Assembly (NCBI RefSeq): GCF_013391475.1
Contig: NZ_JACBAZ010000001.1
Location: 888,377-952,376 of the forward strand
DNA length: 64,000 nt
Direction: 5' to 3'
Source: Oceaniferula marina
Lineage (GTDB): Bacteria > Verrucomicrobiota > Verrucomicrobiia > Verrucomicrobiales > Akkermansiaceae
In this document: in pieces, positions 35,631-44,411 of the stretch
How the letters are laid out: the number at the start of each line of letters is the position of its first letter
Numbering within the stretch: position 1 is the stretch's first letter
Program-made: the position numbers and the translations under genes
Notes under the pieces: generated by a model
Database searches by the model: none
Told to the model about the DNA's origin: nothing
The model's input: the letters and a program-made list of their open reading frames with translations, nothing else

Positions 35631-37463
35631 ATGATGATCCAAACAACCTACGCACAAGCATCCTGCCGCTTTTTACTCCTTCTCAGCATCATGGCCATCC
35701 CGGCCATGATGTTGGGCTCGGCAACAGCAGCGCCTCCCAGATCTCCCGCGGATCTGGAGCTCTCGGAAGACAAAGAGACGCTTTACGTCGCCGAACACAC
35801 AGGAAAAAGTGTCGCGTGGGTTGAAACCAGAACCCGCAAACTCATGAAACGGGTGGCTCTTCCCGCTGAAGTCACCGGCATCACCCGTCATCAACAAAAA
35901 CTCTACGTCACCAGTAAGGACCAACTCGGTGCCGTCCATGAACTGAACGCCTCGTCGGGGGAAATTCTCCGCACCTTAAAAGTCGGACAAGGTGCCCGCG
36001 CCCCTATTGTCAACAGCCAACGCAACGAACTCTACGTCTGCAACTACTTCATGAACACCGTGTCGGTGATCGACATTGACACGTTCAAAGAAAGTAAACG
36101 CATTCCCGTGCTGAGAATGCCCAATGCCACTGGCATCACCAAAGACGGACAAACGCTTTATGTTGCCAACCTACTTCCTAACGGAGCAAGCAACGTCGAA
36201 CACACAGCAGCCAAAGTCAGCTTGATCGACTGCAAAACCCACAAGGTGATCAAGCACATCGAACTTGCAAACGGCAGTAACGCGCTCAGAGACATCACCC
36301 TCTCCCCCGACGGACATTTTGTTTTTGTCACCCACTCCCTGGCCCGCTTCTTGGTCCCCACCACCCAACTTGATCGGGGTTGGATCAACACCAATGCTTT
36401 CAGCATCATCAACACAAAGACCCAGGAACTCTATGCCACCATCCTGCTGGATGACATCAGTCAGGGCGCAGCCGGCCCATGGGGAATCGATATTTCATCC
36501 GACCAAAAACACATCTTCGTGGCCCACTCCGGCACGCACGAAATCAGTGTCATCGACATTCCCGGACTGATCAAAAAAATTGAGGAAACCGAGATCAGGG
36601 AAGACCTCGAATACAACCTCTCCATCATGTCGGATATCAGAAAGAGGATCAAAGTGCCTGGAAACGGCCCCAGAGCCATCCTCAGCCACGGCCCCGGCGT
36701 TTGGACCGCCCAGTATTTCAGTGACGACCTGACTTATGTGGATCTACGCAAGGGAACGGTCTCACCCAACATCCTGAATTTCCCGATGAACCCGTCGATC
36801 AAGATCTCCCAGGCACGCAAAGGGGAAATCATTTTCAACGACGCCACGTACTGTTTCCAACAATGGCTCTCCTGCAATGCCTGCCATACGGAAGAAGCCA
36901 GAATGGACGGACTCAACTGGGATTTGCTCAATGACGGCATCGGCAACCCGAAAAATGCCAAAAGCCTGCTCTTCTCCCACGTCACTCCGCCAGCGATGAT
37001 CACCGGCATTCGCCCCAAGGCGGAAGTGGCAGTTCGCGCCGGTGTCCGCCACATCCAGTTTGCGTCTGCCACCGAAGACCAATACGAAGCACTCGACGCC
37101 TACCTGAAATCACTCAAACCAGAACCCAGCCCTTATCTCGTCAATGGTGAGTTAAGCGACGCAGCCAAACGGGGAGAGAAAACTTTCAAATCACCAAGCA
37201 AGGGAGCCTGTATCGTTTGCCACAACGGCCCCTATTTCACCGACATGCAAAAGCATGATATGAAGAATGCCGGTCCAGCCGACCGAACCTCCGTTTGGGA
37301 CACGCCCACCTTGCGCGAAGTCTGGCGCACGGCCCCCTATCTGCACGATGGTCGCTCGGCTACCATTAAAGAGGTGCTGGTCAAAGAAAACCATGGCGGA
37401 GCTGCAGACAAGCTCGACAAAAAACAGATCGACGATCTCGTCGAATACGTGCTCAGCCTATAG
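35631..37463 (+). CDS. YVTN beta-propeller / di-haem cytochrome c peroxidase-like protein
   Basis: 610 residues: signal peptide (to about residue 30), YVTN-type seven-bladed propeller repeats (LYVAEHTGKSVAWVE, LYVCNYFMNTVSVID, LYVANLLPNG, IFVAHSGTHEISVID), then a MauG/CcpA-like domain with two haem sites, CNACH and CIVCH, and the distal TAPYLHDGR motif. It is likely periplasmic and paired with the preceding multihaem protein, with which it is co-transcribed. The family oxidises or reduces unknown partners; peroxidase activity is not assured. Start chosen at the tandem ATGATG at 35631. Confidence 0.82.
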   Translation: MMIQTTYAQASCRFLLLLSIMAIPAMMLGSATAAPPRSPADLELSEDKETLYVAEHTGKSVAWVETRTRKLMKRVALPAEVTGITRHQQKLYVTSKDQLGAVHELNASSGEILRTLKVGQGARAPIVNSQRNELYVCNYFMNTVSVIDIDTFKESKRIPVLRMPNATGITKDGQTLYVANLLPNGASNVEHTAAKVSLIDCKTHKVIKHIELANGSNALRDITLSPDGHFVFVTHSLARFLVPTTQLDRGWINTNAFSIINTKTQELYATILLDDISQGAAGPWGIDISSDQKHIFVAHSGTHEISVIDIPGLIKKIEETEIREDLEYNLSIMSDIRKRIKVPGNGPRAILSHGPGVWTAQYFSDDLTYVDLRKGTVSPNILNFPMNPSIKISQARKGEIIFNDATYCFQQWLSCNACHTEEARMDGLNWDLLNDGIGNPKNAKSLLFSHVTPPAMITGIRPKAEVAVRAGVRHIQFASATEDQYEALDAYLKSLKPEPSPYLVNGELSDAAKRGEKTFKSPSKGACIVCHNGPYFTDMQKHDMKNAGPADRTSVWDTPTLREVWRTAPYLHDGRSATIKEVLVKENHGGAADKLDKKQIDDLVEYVLSL

Positions 37464-37467
37464 ACAA

Positions 37468-37501
37468 AAGGACCGGCAATACGATTGCCAGCTGGGTCCT
37501 T
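37468..37501 (+). terminator. Hairpin after the cytochrome gene
   Basis: AAGGACC (37468-37474) pairs with GGTCCTT (37495-37501), and a nested GGCAAT/ATTGCC stem fills the loop. Only a short T/C tail follows, so termination is probable but not certain. Confidence 0.5.
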
Positions 37502-37607
37502 CTGACAAAACGACCGGATCAGCCTTCTATCAAAACCACACCGTATCGAAGAGCCAACGGTCCATTCATCGCACGGCTATGAATGATAGGTAAGGAATGA
37601 TAGGTAA

Positions 37608-37629
37608 GGCTGATTGGCCTCAATCAGCC
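37608..37629 (-). terminator. Hairpin downstream of pyk
   Basis: A perfect 9-bp stem GGCTGATTG/CAATCAGCC with a 4-nt loop lies 55 bp beyond the pyk stop. Beside it, the 14-bp sequence AATGATAGGTAAGG is repeated directly (37582-37609). No strong T run, so it is a weak terminator or processing site. Confidence 0.45.
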
Positions 37630-37683
37630 GCCAGAGCCTCACCATAAACAGGCCTCTCTCAAGGTGCCTTGTTCCAGAGCCGA

Positions 37684-39093
37684 TCAGGCGTGGATCAGCA
37701 GAACGGAATCGACGATCTCGCCCTTCTGTCCCATATCGGAGATCACCACCAAGGGTGTTCCATCGCGGACAACGCCCTCATCCTTCAGCATGGCGACGGC
37801 CTTGCGCAATAACGAGTCCAGATCATCACCGAAATCGATCTGGCGAGCCGTGACACCACGAGCCAAGACCACCTTTCGACAGGTTGAGGCATTCGCGGCA
37901 AAAGCGTGGATATTGGATGTCGGCCGGAACAGAGAGGCTTGAACCGGCATGTAGCCACGGCGGGTAAACACCACCAACTGCGCCTCAGGAATGGAATCCA
38001 CCAGTTGAATCGCAGACCGCACGGTCTTTTGGCGCTCGGTGCGTAGCACCGCGTCCTTACCATACCCCATACCGCCACTGCGCTCAATCCGGCGCGCAAT
38101 ACGATCCAGAATCTCGACACATTCAATCGGGTACTTGCCGACACTGGTCTCACCACTGAGCATCACGGAATCAGCCTCTTCGAATACAGCATTGGAAACA
38201 TCCGTCACCTCGGCCCGGGTGGGCAATGGGTTGGAAATCATCGACTCCAACATATGTGTCGCTACGATGACCCGTGTGCCCAATTTTAAACAACGCTGGA
38301 CAATTTTACGCTGCAAAATCGGCAACTCTTCAATATTAACTTCAATCCCCAAATCTCCACGTGCCACCATAATCACGTCCGCAGCCGCAATGATATCGTC
38401 AATGTTGCGAACAGCCTCCTGGTCCTCAATCTTGGCAATAATCTGGGCATCTCCGCCACCTTCAAGCATTGCTGCATGAAGCTCCCGGACATGCGCCGCA
38501 TCCCGGACAAACGATCCGGCAATGTAGTCAACAGCGCAGTCACATGCGACCGCCAGATCCAAATGATCCTTGCGGGTGAGTGCCGGTAGATTCAAACGAA
38601 CTCCGGGCAAGTTGATATGGCGGCGACTCCCCATGGTTCCATCGGTCTTCACCTCACAGATGATCCGATCCACATTGACCTCTTTAATCAGCATCAACAG
38701 GTTTCCGTTATCCACGATCAGGCGGTCACCCACCGAAACATCGGCCATCAGTCCGACATAGTTCACCGTTGTCGACAACTCCATACTCGGAGCTGCATCC
38801 GCTTTGCGAAACTCCACCAAATCCCCCTTGGTCAATACCAGTTCACCATCCACATCACCGGTCCGGATCGAAGGCCCCTGCAAATCACACAGAATAGCCA
38901 CATGCTCTTCCATTTCAGCTGAAATCCGCCGGATCCGGGCACAGACGTCACGCACCCAATCATGTTTGGCATGACTCATGTTCAGACGGAACACATTGGC
39001 TCCAGCCGCAATTAAAGATTCCAACATCGCATCGGAATCGGTGGCAGGGCCCAAAGTGCAGATAATACGGGTCTTTCGGTTGGTGCGCTTCAT
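37684..39093 (-). CDS. pyk: Pyruvate kinase
   Basis: Last step of glycolysis, PEP plus ADP to pyruvate plus ATP. 469 residues with the N-terminal KTRIICTLGPATDS, NMSHA, the signature IIAKIEDQEAVRNIDDI and the metal-binding MVARGDLGIEV, then MLESMISNPLPTRAEVTDV. The C-terminal allosteric domain is present. Start at 39093 gives the usual MKRTNRKTRI lead. Monocistronic, running away from tRNA-Ser. It would take PEP produced downstream of the Eda/KdgK route encoded 4 kb away. Confidence 0.96.
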   Translation of the reverse strand: MKRTNRKTRIICTLGPATDSDAMLESLIAAGANVFRLNMSHAKHDWVRDVCARIRRISAEMEEHVAILCDLQGPSIRTGDVDGELVLTKGDLVEFRKADAAPSMELSTTVNYVGLMADVSVGDRLIVDNGNLLMLIKEVNVDRIICEVKTDGTMGSRRHINLPGVRLNLPALTRKDHLDLAVACDCAVDYIAGSFVRDAAHVRELHAAMLEGGGDAQIIAKIEDQEAVRNIDDIIAAADVIMVARGDLGIEVNIEELPILQRKIVQRCLKLGTRVIVATHMLESMISNPLPTRAEVTDVSNAVFEEADSVMLSGETSVGKYPIECVEILDRIARRIERSGGMGYGKDAVLRTERQKTVRSAIQLVDSIPEAQLVVFTRRGYMPVQASLFRPTSNIHAFAANASTCRKVVLARGVTARQIDFGDDLDSLLRKAVAMLKDEGVVRDGTPLVVISDMGQKGEIVDSVLLIHA

Positions 39094-39267
39094 GCGGCGA
39101 ACCCTATGAGAAGATCCCTAAATTTCAATTTGGAATTCCCCAATAGCAGATCATACGCCCCATATCACAAAAAATGCGCATTTTTGCAATTTCCTGCACT
39201 TCATCACTTGACCAGAACGTCAGGATATGTTCTAAACCGCGCGTCGTTCGACCGACACATCGATTAA

Positions 39268-39358
39268 GGACCGATGGCTGAGTGGTCGAAAGCGCTCCCC
39301 TGCTAAGGGAGTATGCCTCAAAAGGGCATCGAGGGTTCGAATCCCTCTCGGTCCGCCA
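39268..39358 (+). tRNA. tRNA-Ser (GCT)
   Basis: A full cloverleaf with long variable arm: acceptor GGACCGA/TCGGTCC, anticodon stem CTCCC/GGGAG with anticodon GCT at 39302-39304, variable-arm stem ATGCC/GGCAT and T arm GAGGG-TTCGAAT-CCCTC. The discriminator G and encoded CCA end at 39358. Reads serine codons AGC/AGT. Its 3' end is partly duplicated at 39526-39545. Confidence 0.97.
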
Positions 39359-39400
39359 CGACCCCCGCTCAAGATTTCTTGGGCGGGGGTCGTGGCTTTT
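39356..39400 (+). terminator. Terminator of tRNA-Ser
   Basis: A very long stem (39356-39374 with 39377-39395, one T-G pair) starts at the CCA end itself and is followed by CTTTT. It contains CGACCCCCGC/GCGGGGGTCG. Confidence 0.8.
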
Positions 39401-39525
39401 ACAGACGGGAGGGATGAGAACGAAGTTCGAGCGCACAACCGCGCGTGCATCACGCGCAATCTTCCCCCAATCAAAATGCGGAGGAGCATTTTGCCACTTC
39501 CGCACAGCCCGCGCGGAGCAAGGGC

Positions 39526-39545
39526 AATCCCTCTCGGCCCGCCAC
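39526..39545 (+). repeat. Partial copy of the tRNA-Ser 3' end (possible attachment site)
   Basis: AATCCCTCTCGGCCCGCCAC matches tRNA-Ser positions 39340-39359 at 19 of 20 bases. Such direct repeats of a tRNA 3' end usually mark integration sites, and the decayed foreign genes start just to its right. No integrase gene is visible. Confidence 0.5.
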
Positions 39546-39627
39546 TTTTTCACTTCCCCAATCTTGGCCAGAGTGGGCAGAACCAACCAAACTCTTTGGG
39601 TATAATTGAGTCATTTAACGGTTCACC

Positions 39628-40526
39628 ATGGAAGCCTCAGTCAATATCACACCTAAAATACTCCAACTTATCGCCTCGATTGATGAATTCAAGGGGCACT
39701 GGCAGGCTTTTGGGGCTATTGACCGTGATCCGTCTGACACAACACAGAAAAACAGCCACCATTGAGAGTGTGGGCTCATCCACAAGGATAGAAGGCTCCA
39801 AAATGTCTGATGCTCAGGTAAAAATCTTGCTGGATAATATTGAAATTGAGAAATTCACTTCCCGTGATGAACAGGAAGTCGCAGGTTATGCCAAGGTCAT
39901 AGATCTGATCTTTGACTCTCGGGAATTCCTCAATGTAGATGAAAATCACCTGCTCCAGCTTCACTCCACTTTGTTAGCACACTCTACCAAGGAGTAACGT
40001 CATCGAGGGGCATACAAAACTCTGGATAACCATGTCGCAGCCTTCGATGCCAATGGTAAGCAGATCGGCATTCTCTTTGAGACTTCACCCCCCTTCGATA
40101 CCCCTGCCCACACGAAGACACGCCTTGAATGGGAGCTGCAAACTTTCGCGGGAGCTCACCACTCTTTTCCTACTTCAGTCAGGATATGAGTCTGTGCCAG
40201 ATGCCTCGATTGAGCGGATTATTGAGGAGAATAAAGACAGCTATTACAGAGCATTGAGAATAGCGCAAACGTCATTCCAGACCACACCTGACTGGAACGC
40301 TTGGATCGTTTTCTTCCTGCGGACTTTATCAAAACAATGCGAGGTTCTAGCTCGGAAAGTCGAAGACCGTCGCATGCACGAAGGTAAACAGGAAGTCCGT
40401 ATCTATGATTATGTGGATGATGATGCTCCCATGTTTGCCTCTATGTTCAGAAAACGTCTGAAAGGTTATTCCTCCATGGGTTATGAAATTTACGATCCTG
40501 AACAAGAACCTCTTGATCTGAAATAG
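39628..40526 (+). pseudogene. Broken Fic-family AMP-transferase gene joined to a helicase tail
   Basis: From 39628 the Fic N-terminus reads MEASVNITPKILQLIAS...HWQAF, then the frame shifts near 39710 and continues as ATIESVGSSTRIEGSKMSD. A TAA stop at 39995 interrupts KE-stop-RHRGAYKTLDNH, after which GKQIGILFETSPPFDTP continues in frame. A deletion then removes the catalytic HPFxDGNGR helix, and KLSRELTTLFLLQSGYESVP resumes in another frame from about 40132. The last part, EVRIYDYVDDDAPMFASMFRKRLKGY, matches the C-terminus of DEAD/DEAH restriction-type helicases, not Fic. At least three lesions plus a chimeric end: a dead gene. Confidence 0.75.
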
Positions 40527-40547
40527 CCTTATAAATAGAGTAACGCC

Positions 40548-41771
40548 ATGAGCGAGTATCAGTGCTATCAGTGGAAAAAAGTGAGTCAGAGTTTAAGCCC
40601 AAAGCAGTATAAGGAAGTATCGAACTTGTCGTCCCATATTTCGGTGACCAGTAACTCAGCCGAGGTGACATATCATTGGGGTGATTTCAAACATGACCCA
40701 CAAACCGTCCTAACGAGATATTTTGATATTTTCCTCTATGAGGCGAACTGGGGAACTCAGCGAGTGGAATTTAGGTTTGATATAGGGAGTGTTGATGTTG
40801 AGCAAATACAGGGTTTTGCGCTTGGTAATCTTCTTGAGGTCAAGCAAACTGAAGATGCTGTTTTCGTAGAGGTGTGGTTTGAAGAAAATTGGATAGAGCC
40901 TAGCTATTCATACTACGATCAGTATGAGGATACAGGGGACTGGCGTTTGGAAGCGTTTGAAGCAGTATATCGTCAAATTCAGCAAGGGGATTATCGCGGA
41001 CTATTTCTTCTCTGGATGAAAGGCTGTGAGATATCTTCCATAGAGAAAAAAGTAGTGGCTCTACCTAGAGGTATGGCAAAGCTGGAGGAGGAGCATCGCA
41101 TTCTCGCTGATTTTGTCGGAGTAAATGAAGAGTTGATTAAACAAGCGGCAGAACGGAGCCGTCCACTTCCTAGAACGAAAAAGGTTGAGAAGTCGCTGGA
41201 TCTTCATTTGCCCAAATTGTCCATCGAGAAAAAAGAGGACTATGTGAAGCGACTTCTATCAGAAGATGCTCATTCTGTGCAGAGTGAACTGAAACGTGAA
41301 CTTAGAAAACTAGGTGGTTATCGACAGTCCAGCTATTTGGGAGGTGATGTTTGCTATGATGATTTGGCGAATGCAGCTAAGCGTGAAGCTCGACTGGAAG
41401 CGCAAAGAATGAAAGAGGAAAAGGAGCGCCGCAGGAAAGAATACTTGTTAGAGCTGGGGAACCGTGAAGATGAACTTCTGGATCGCATTCATGAACTAGT
41501 TTCTGAGAAAAAGACAAAGTCTTATGAAGAAGCCGTGCTCTTGTTGCGAGGCTTGGAAGACCTTTGGGTATCGCGGGATGACCGCGAATATTTTATTCAA
41601 GCCGTGAAATGTATCGCAAACGAATTCCCCCGTTTAACGGGTTTCCGTGGTCGCTTGGAAAAAGCAGGGTGGCTTGAACCTGCGAAGATGACAGTTGTAG
41701 CCCAAAATCAGAGAGAACGATGGTTAAAACAAAACCCTTTGGATCAAGAGATTAACTTTAAGTTACTATGA
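40548..41771 (+). CDS. Conserved-looking protein of unknown function (407 aa) in the island
   Basis: Intact soluble 407-residue frame. The N-terminal domain (EYQCYQWKKV, EVTYHWGDFKHDP, FLYEANWGTQRVEFRF) resembles uncharacterised proteins from scattered soil and marine bacteria that I know only as hypotheticals. The C-terminal third has a charged coiled-coil stretch (REARLEAQRMKEEKERRRKEY) and a helical tail. Base composition is AT-richer than the flanking housekeeping genes. It overlaps the following CcbP-like frame by ATGA, so the two were a translationally coupled pair. Whether it still works without its broken partner is unknown. Confidence 0.7.
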   Translation: MSEYQCYQWKKVSQSLSPKQYKEVSNLSSHISVTSNSAEVTYHWGDFKHDPQTVLTRYFDIFLYEANWGTQRVEFRFDIGSVDVEQIQGFALGNLLEVKQTEDAVFVEVWFEENWIEPSYSYYDQYEDTGDWRLEAFEAVYRQIQQGDYRGLFLLWMKGCEISSIEKKVVALPRGMAKLEEEHRILADFVGVNEELIKQAAERSRPLPRTKKVEKSLDLHLPKLSIEKKEDYVKRLLSEDAHSVQSELKRELRKLGGYRQSSYLGGDVCYDDLANAAKREARLEAQRMKEEKERRRKEYLLELGNREDELLDRIHELVSEKKTKSYEEAVLLLRGLEDLWVSRDDREYFIQAVKCIANEFPRLTGFRGRLEKAGWLEPAKMTVVAQNQRERWLKQNPLDQEINFKLL

Positions 41772-42135
41772 GTGCTGAAATAGACGAATACAGGGAAGAC
41801 CGGATCACCATGGGAGCTGTAGTGGATGCTTATGGGGCAGAAGAAAGAGCTATGGGCTGGTATTATTATCTTGAGGGGAAATCAGTTTCCCATTCCATGC
41901 TTTATGTCTGAGAAGAACATCAACGTTAACACTACGCAAGGACGACGTTTATTCGGTAAAACGGATGGCAGATGTCGAGGATTGCGACCATGACATCTAT
42001 GTTATGGTCGAGTTTGATGATGACGAGCTTGCGGTGCAGCTCACTCAGCTTGAGCCCATAGGCGAGCTGGATGATGAGTCACGGGAGGCTGTCTGTGATT
42101 AGCATTATTGGTGTGAACGCGGCTATCAATTTTAA
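41768..42135 (+). pseudogene. Broken CcbP-like calcium-binding protein gene
   Basis: The first frame reads MSAEIDEYREDRITMGAVVDAYGAEERAMGWYYYLEGK, and family similarity then moves to another frame: DDVYSVKRMADVEDCDHDIYVMVEFDDDELAVQLTQLEPI. That matches the acidic Ca2+-binding CcbP-type family (ERAMGWYYYLE, CEHDMFVEVEW). A frameshift lies near 41885 and a TAG interrupts EAVCD-stop-HYWCERGYQF before the natural TAA at 42133. Split and truncated, so presumed non-functional. Confidence 0.7.
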
Positions 42136-42443
42136 AACGCTGCTTTGTTTATCATGAAGGGGCGGAAAGAACATCTATCACTAGCATTGAACCAGATGGA
42201 ACAAGTTACGTTCTGATTTCGACGCCAAAATCCTTTTCAAAGTGTTTCAACTGATCCTCTGGTTTCATGGCGATGATCGTCCTCAACTTGTTTTCAGAGA
42301 ATCCACGCCAAAAATACGAGAACGAGCTGCAAAGTCAGGTCGCCCATCATAACTTCTTAGCCCTTGTTCAGACCTAGCCTCATACATCATCATTAATATA
42401 AACAACTTAGGGCCACCAACCTAACAACCAACAAGGGCTCAAC
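42136..42443. other. Gene-free right part of the decayed island
   Basis: About 310 bp with no intact gene. On minus a short frame (MKPEDQLKHFEKDFGVEIRT, near 42209-42271) and neighbouring fragments look like scraps of a further decayed protein that I cannot identify. No second tRNA-Ser repeat or terminal repeat was found here. Confidence 0.4.
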
Positions 42444-43538
42444 CTAACGGTCAACACGGGCGCTGCCACCACCAACGAGTTTTTCAACTTCCGCAAGGGA
42501 CGCCATCGTGGTGTCACCCGCTGTGGTCATTGCCAAGGCCCCATGCGCAGCTCCGTATTCAACCGCTTTGGCAGGATCCTGCAACTCCATCAAGCCGTAG
42601 ATCAGGCCGGACGCAAACGAGTCTCCGCCACCGACGCGGTCGTAGATCTCAAGCGCCGGACGATGGGTCGCTTCATAAAACTCACCATCGTGCCAGAGAA
42701 TCGCTCCCCAGTCGTTGATACTTGCGGTGACCACATCTCGCAGAGTGGTCGCAACGGCCTTGAAGTTCGGGTACGTTTCCACCACTTGCTTAATCATATG
42801 CTTGAAGCTATCCAGCTCAAGTCCGGTCACATTCTCGGAATCGACACCTTCCACCTCGAAACCAAGGCAAGCCGTAAAATCTTCTTCATTGCCGATCATC
42901 ACATCCACGTAAGGAGCAATGGCACGGTTCACTTCCTGGGCCTTCGCCTTGCCGCCAATGGCATTCCACAGGCTGGGACGATAGTTCAGATCGTAGGAAA
43001 CACGCACATCATGTTCCTGGGCCTTTTGACATGCCTCAATGGTGAGTTCAGCGGTGCTTTCCGAGAGCGCCGCAAAAATGCCCCCGGTATGAAACCAACG
43101 ACTTCCCAGCGTGCCAAAAATATGATCCCAGTCGACATCTCCAACCTTCAGCTGGGAAACGGCGGTGTGTGCACGGTCAGAACATCCCTTGGCAGCTCTC
43201 ATACCAAATCCTCGTTCGGTAAAGTTCAAACCATTCCGTGCGGAGCGACCAATCCCGTCGTCTTCGCGCCATTGAATCAACTGGGAATCAACGCCTCCCT
43301 GAAAGATAAGATCCTCCAGAAGGCTGCCAACTTCGTTTCTCACCAGCGAGGTTACGACGCCAGTCCGCAGTCCAAAGCAACGACGCAAGCCCCGGGCCAC
43401 GTTGTATTCCCCCCCACCTTCCCATGCCTGGAACCGGCGGGTTGTTTTGATTCGACCCTCACCGGGGTCAAGGCGTAACATAACTTCCCCCATCGAAATG
43501 GAGTCGAACTGAGTATTGGCTTTTTGTCTGGTTTTCAT
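42444..43538 (-). CDS. kdgK: 2-keto-3-deoxygluconate kinase (PfkB family)
   Basis: Ribokinase-like sugar kinase, 364 residues. MLRLDPGEGRIKTTRRFQAWEGGGEYNVARGL is the substrate-binding N-terminus and the PfkB signature DRVGGGDSFASGLIYGL carries the catalytic Asp. Placed 30 bp downstream of eda in one minus-strand transcript, it should phosphorylate KDG to KDPG for Eda to cleave. This couples degradation of uronate or aldonate sugars to the lower Entner-Doudoroff route. A few PfkB kinases of this subgroup act on other keto-sugars, but the eda link supports KDG. Confidence 0.88.
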   Translation of the reverse strand: MKTRQKANTQFDSISMGEVMLRLDPGEGRIKTTRRFQAWEGGGEYNVARGLRRCFGLRTGVVTSLVRNEVGSLLEDLIFQGGVDSQLIQWREDDGIGRSARNGLNFTERGFGMRAAKGCSDRAHTAVSQLKVGDVDWDHIFGTLGSRWFHTGGIFAALSESTAELTIEACQKAQEHDVRVSYDLNYRPSLWNAIGGKAKAQEVNRAIAPYVDVMIGNEEDFTACLGFEVEGVDSENVTGLELDSFKHMIKQVVETYPNFKAVATTLRDVVTASINDWGAILWHDGEFYEATHRPALEIYDRVGGGDSFASGLIYGLMELQDPAKAVEYGAAHGALAMTTAGDTTMASLAEVEKLVGGGSARVDR

Positions 43539-43568
43539 TCTCTCGATGATCAGGTTAAATCGATTTTG

Positions 43569-44195
43569 TTAGCTGGATTGTGTTAGTTGGACGGCCTCGC
43601 TCGTCAGATGGGCAATGGTTTCAAACTCCCCGCTATTGACGAGCTTGCGATCCACCATCCACGAGCCACCACATGCCAAGACCGAATCCAGGGCCAAATA
43701 GGAAGAAATATTTCCGCTGTTAATCCCACCCGTCGGGATAAATTTCATTTCATGATACGGCCCGGCCAAGGCTTTGAGTGTCGGCACCCCTCCAAACGTT
43801 TCCGCGGGGAAAAATTTTACGGCCTCCAATCCATATTCCATTGCTCTGGCGATATCAGAGGGAGTTACGACTCCGGGATAAACCGGAAGCCCTAGCTCCA
43901 GGCTACGCTTGACCGCGGATTCGTGAAACCCGGGGCAGACAATAAAGTTAGCTCCGTTATCATGTGCAATGTCAACCAGCTCGGCACTGGTTACGGTCCC
44001 GGCCCCCACAAGCACATCCCCACGGTCCGATAGCGCCTGCATACATTGCGCGGCTACAGGCGTCCGAAACGTAACCTCGGCTATCGGCAAACCTCCCGAA
44101 ACCAGGGCATCTGCTAATGGAGAAGCCGACTCCACTGAGTCAAGCACAACGACGGGAACAATACGACGATCTTGGATGGTTGCTTGCGCATTCAT
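43569..44195 (-). CDS. eda: KHG/KDPG aldolase
   Basis: Cleaves 2-keto-3-deoxy-6-phosphogluconate to pyruvate and glyceraldehyde 3-phosphate. 208 residues with the catalytic E40 (IAEVTFRTP), the GAGTVTS loop and Schiff-base lysine K127 in AVKFFPAETFGG. First gene of the eda-kdgK transcript. No edd gene or uronate isomerase lies in the window, so the upstream supply of KDG is encoded elsewhere. Confidence 0.94.
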   Translation of the reverse strand: MNAQATIQDRRIVPVVVLDSVESASPLADALVSGGLPIAEVTFRTPVAAQCMQALSDRGDVLVGAGTVTSAELVDIAHDNGANFIVCPGFHESAVKRSLELGLPVYPGVVTPSDIARAMEYGLEAVKFFPAETFGGVPTLKALAGPYHEMKFIPTGGINSGNISSYLALDSVLACGGSWMVDRKLVNSGEFETIAHLTSEAVQLTQSS

Positions 44196-44411
44196 GACGG
44201 GGGCAACTTGGTGGATTCAAATCTGATTTAAAAGAGTAATCAGCAGCGTTTGTTCACATCTGAAACCGGACACTCACGATCCGAACACATCAAAAAAAAC
44301 GTCACTACATTGCCCGTGTTGAATTTGATGGGAGAAATTCGCCAACTTTGATTTGCACTCGCTGGCAATGCTTGGACAAAACCGAGGCTGCGGCATCACC
44401 GCGATCCTGTG

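Noticed and set aside
39628-40526. A functional Fic toxin
   Set aside because: The catalytic HPFxDGNGR region is deleted and the frame is broken by a shift and a stop.
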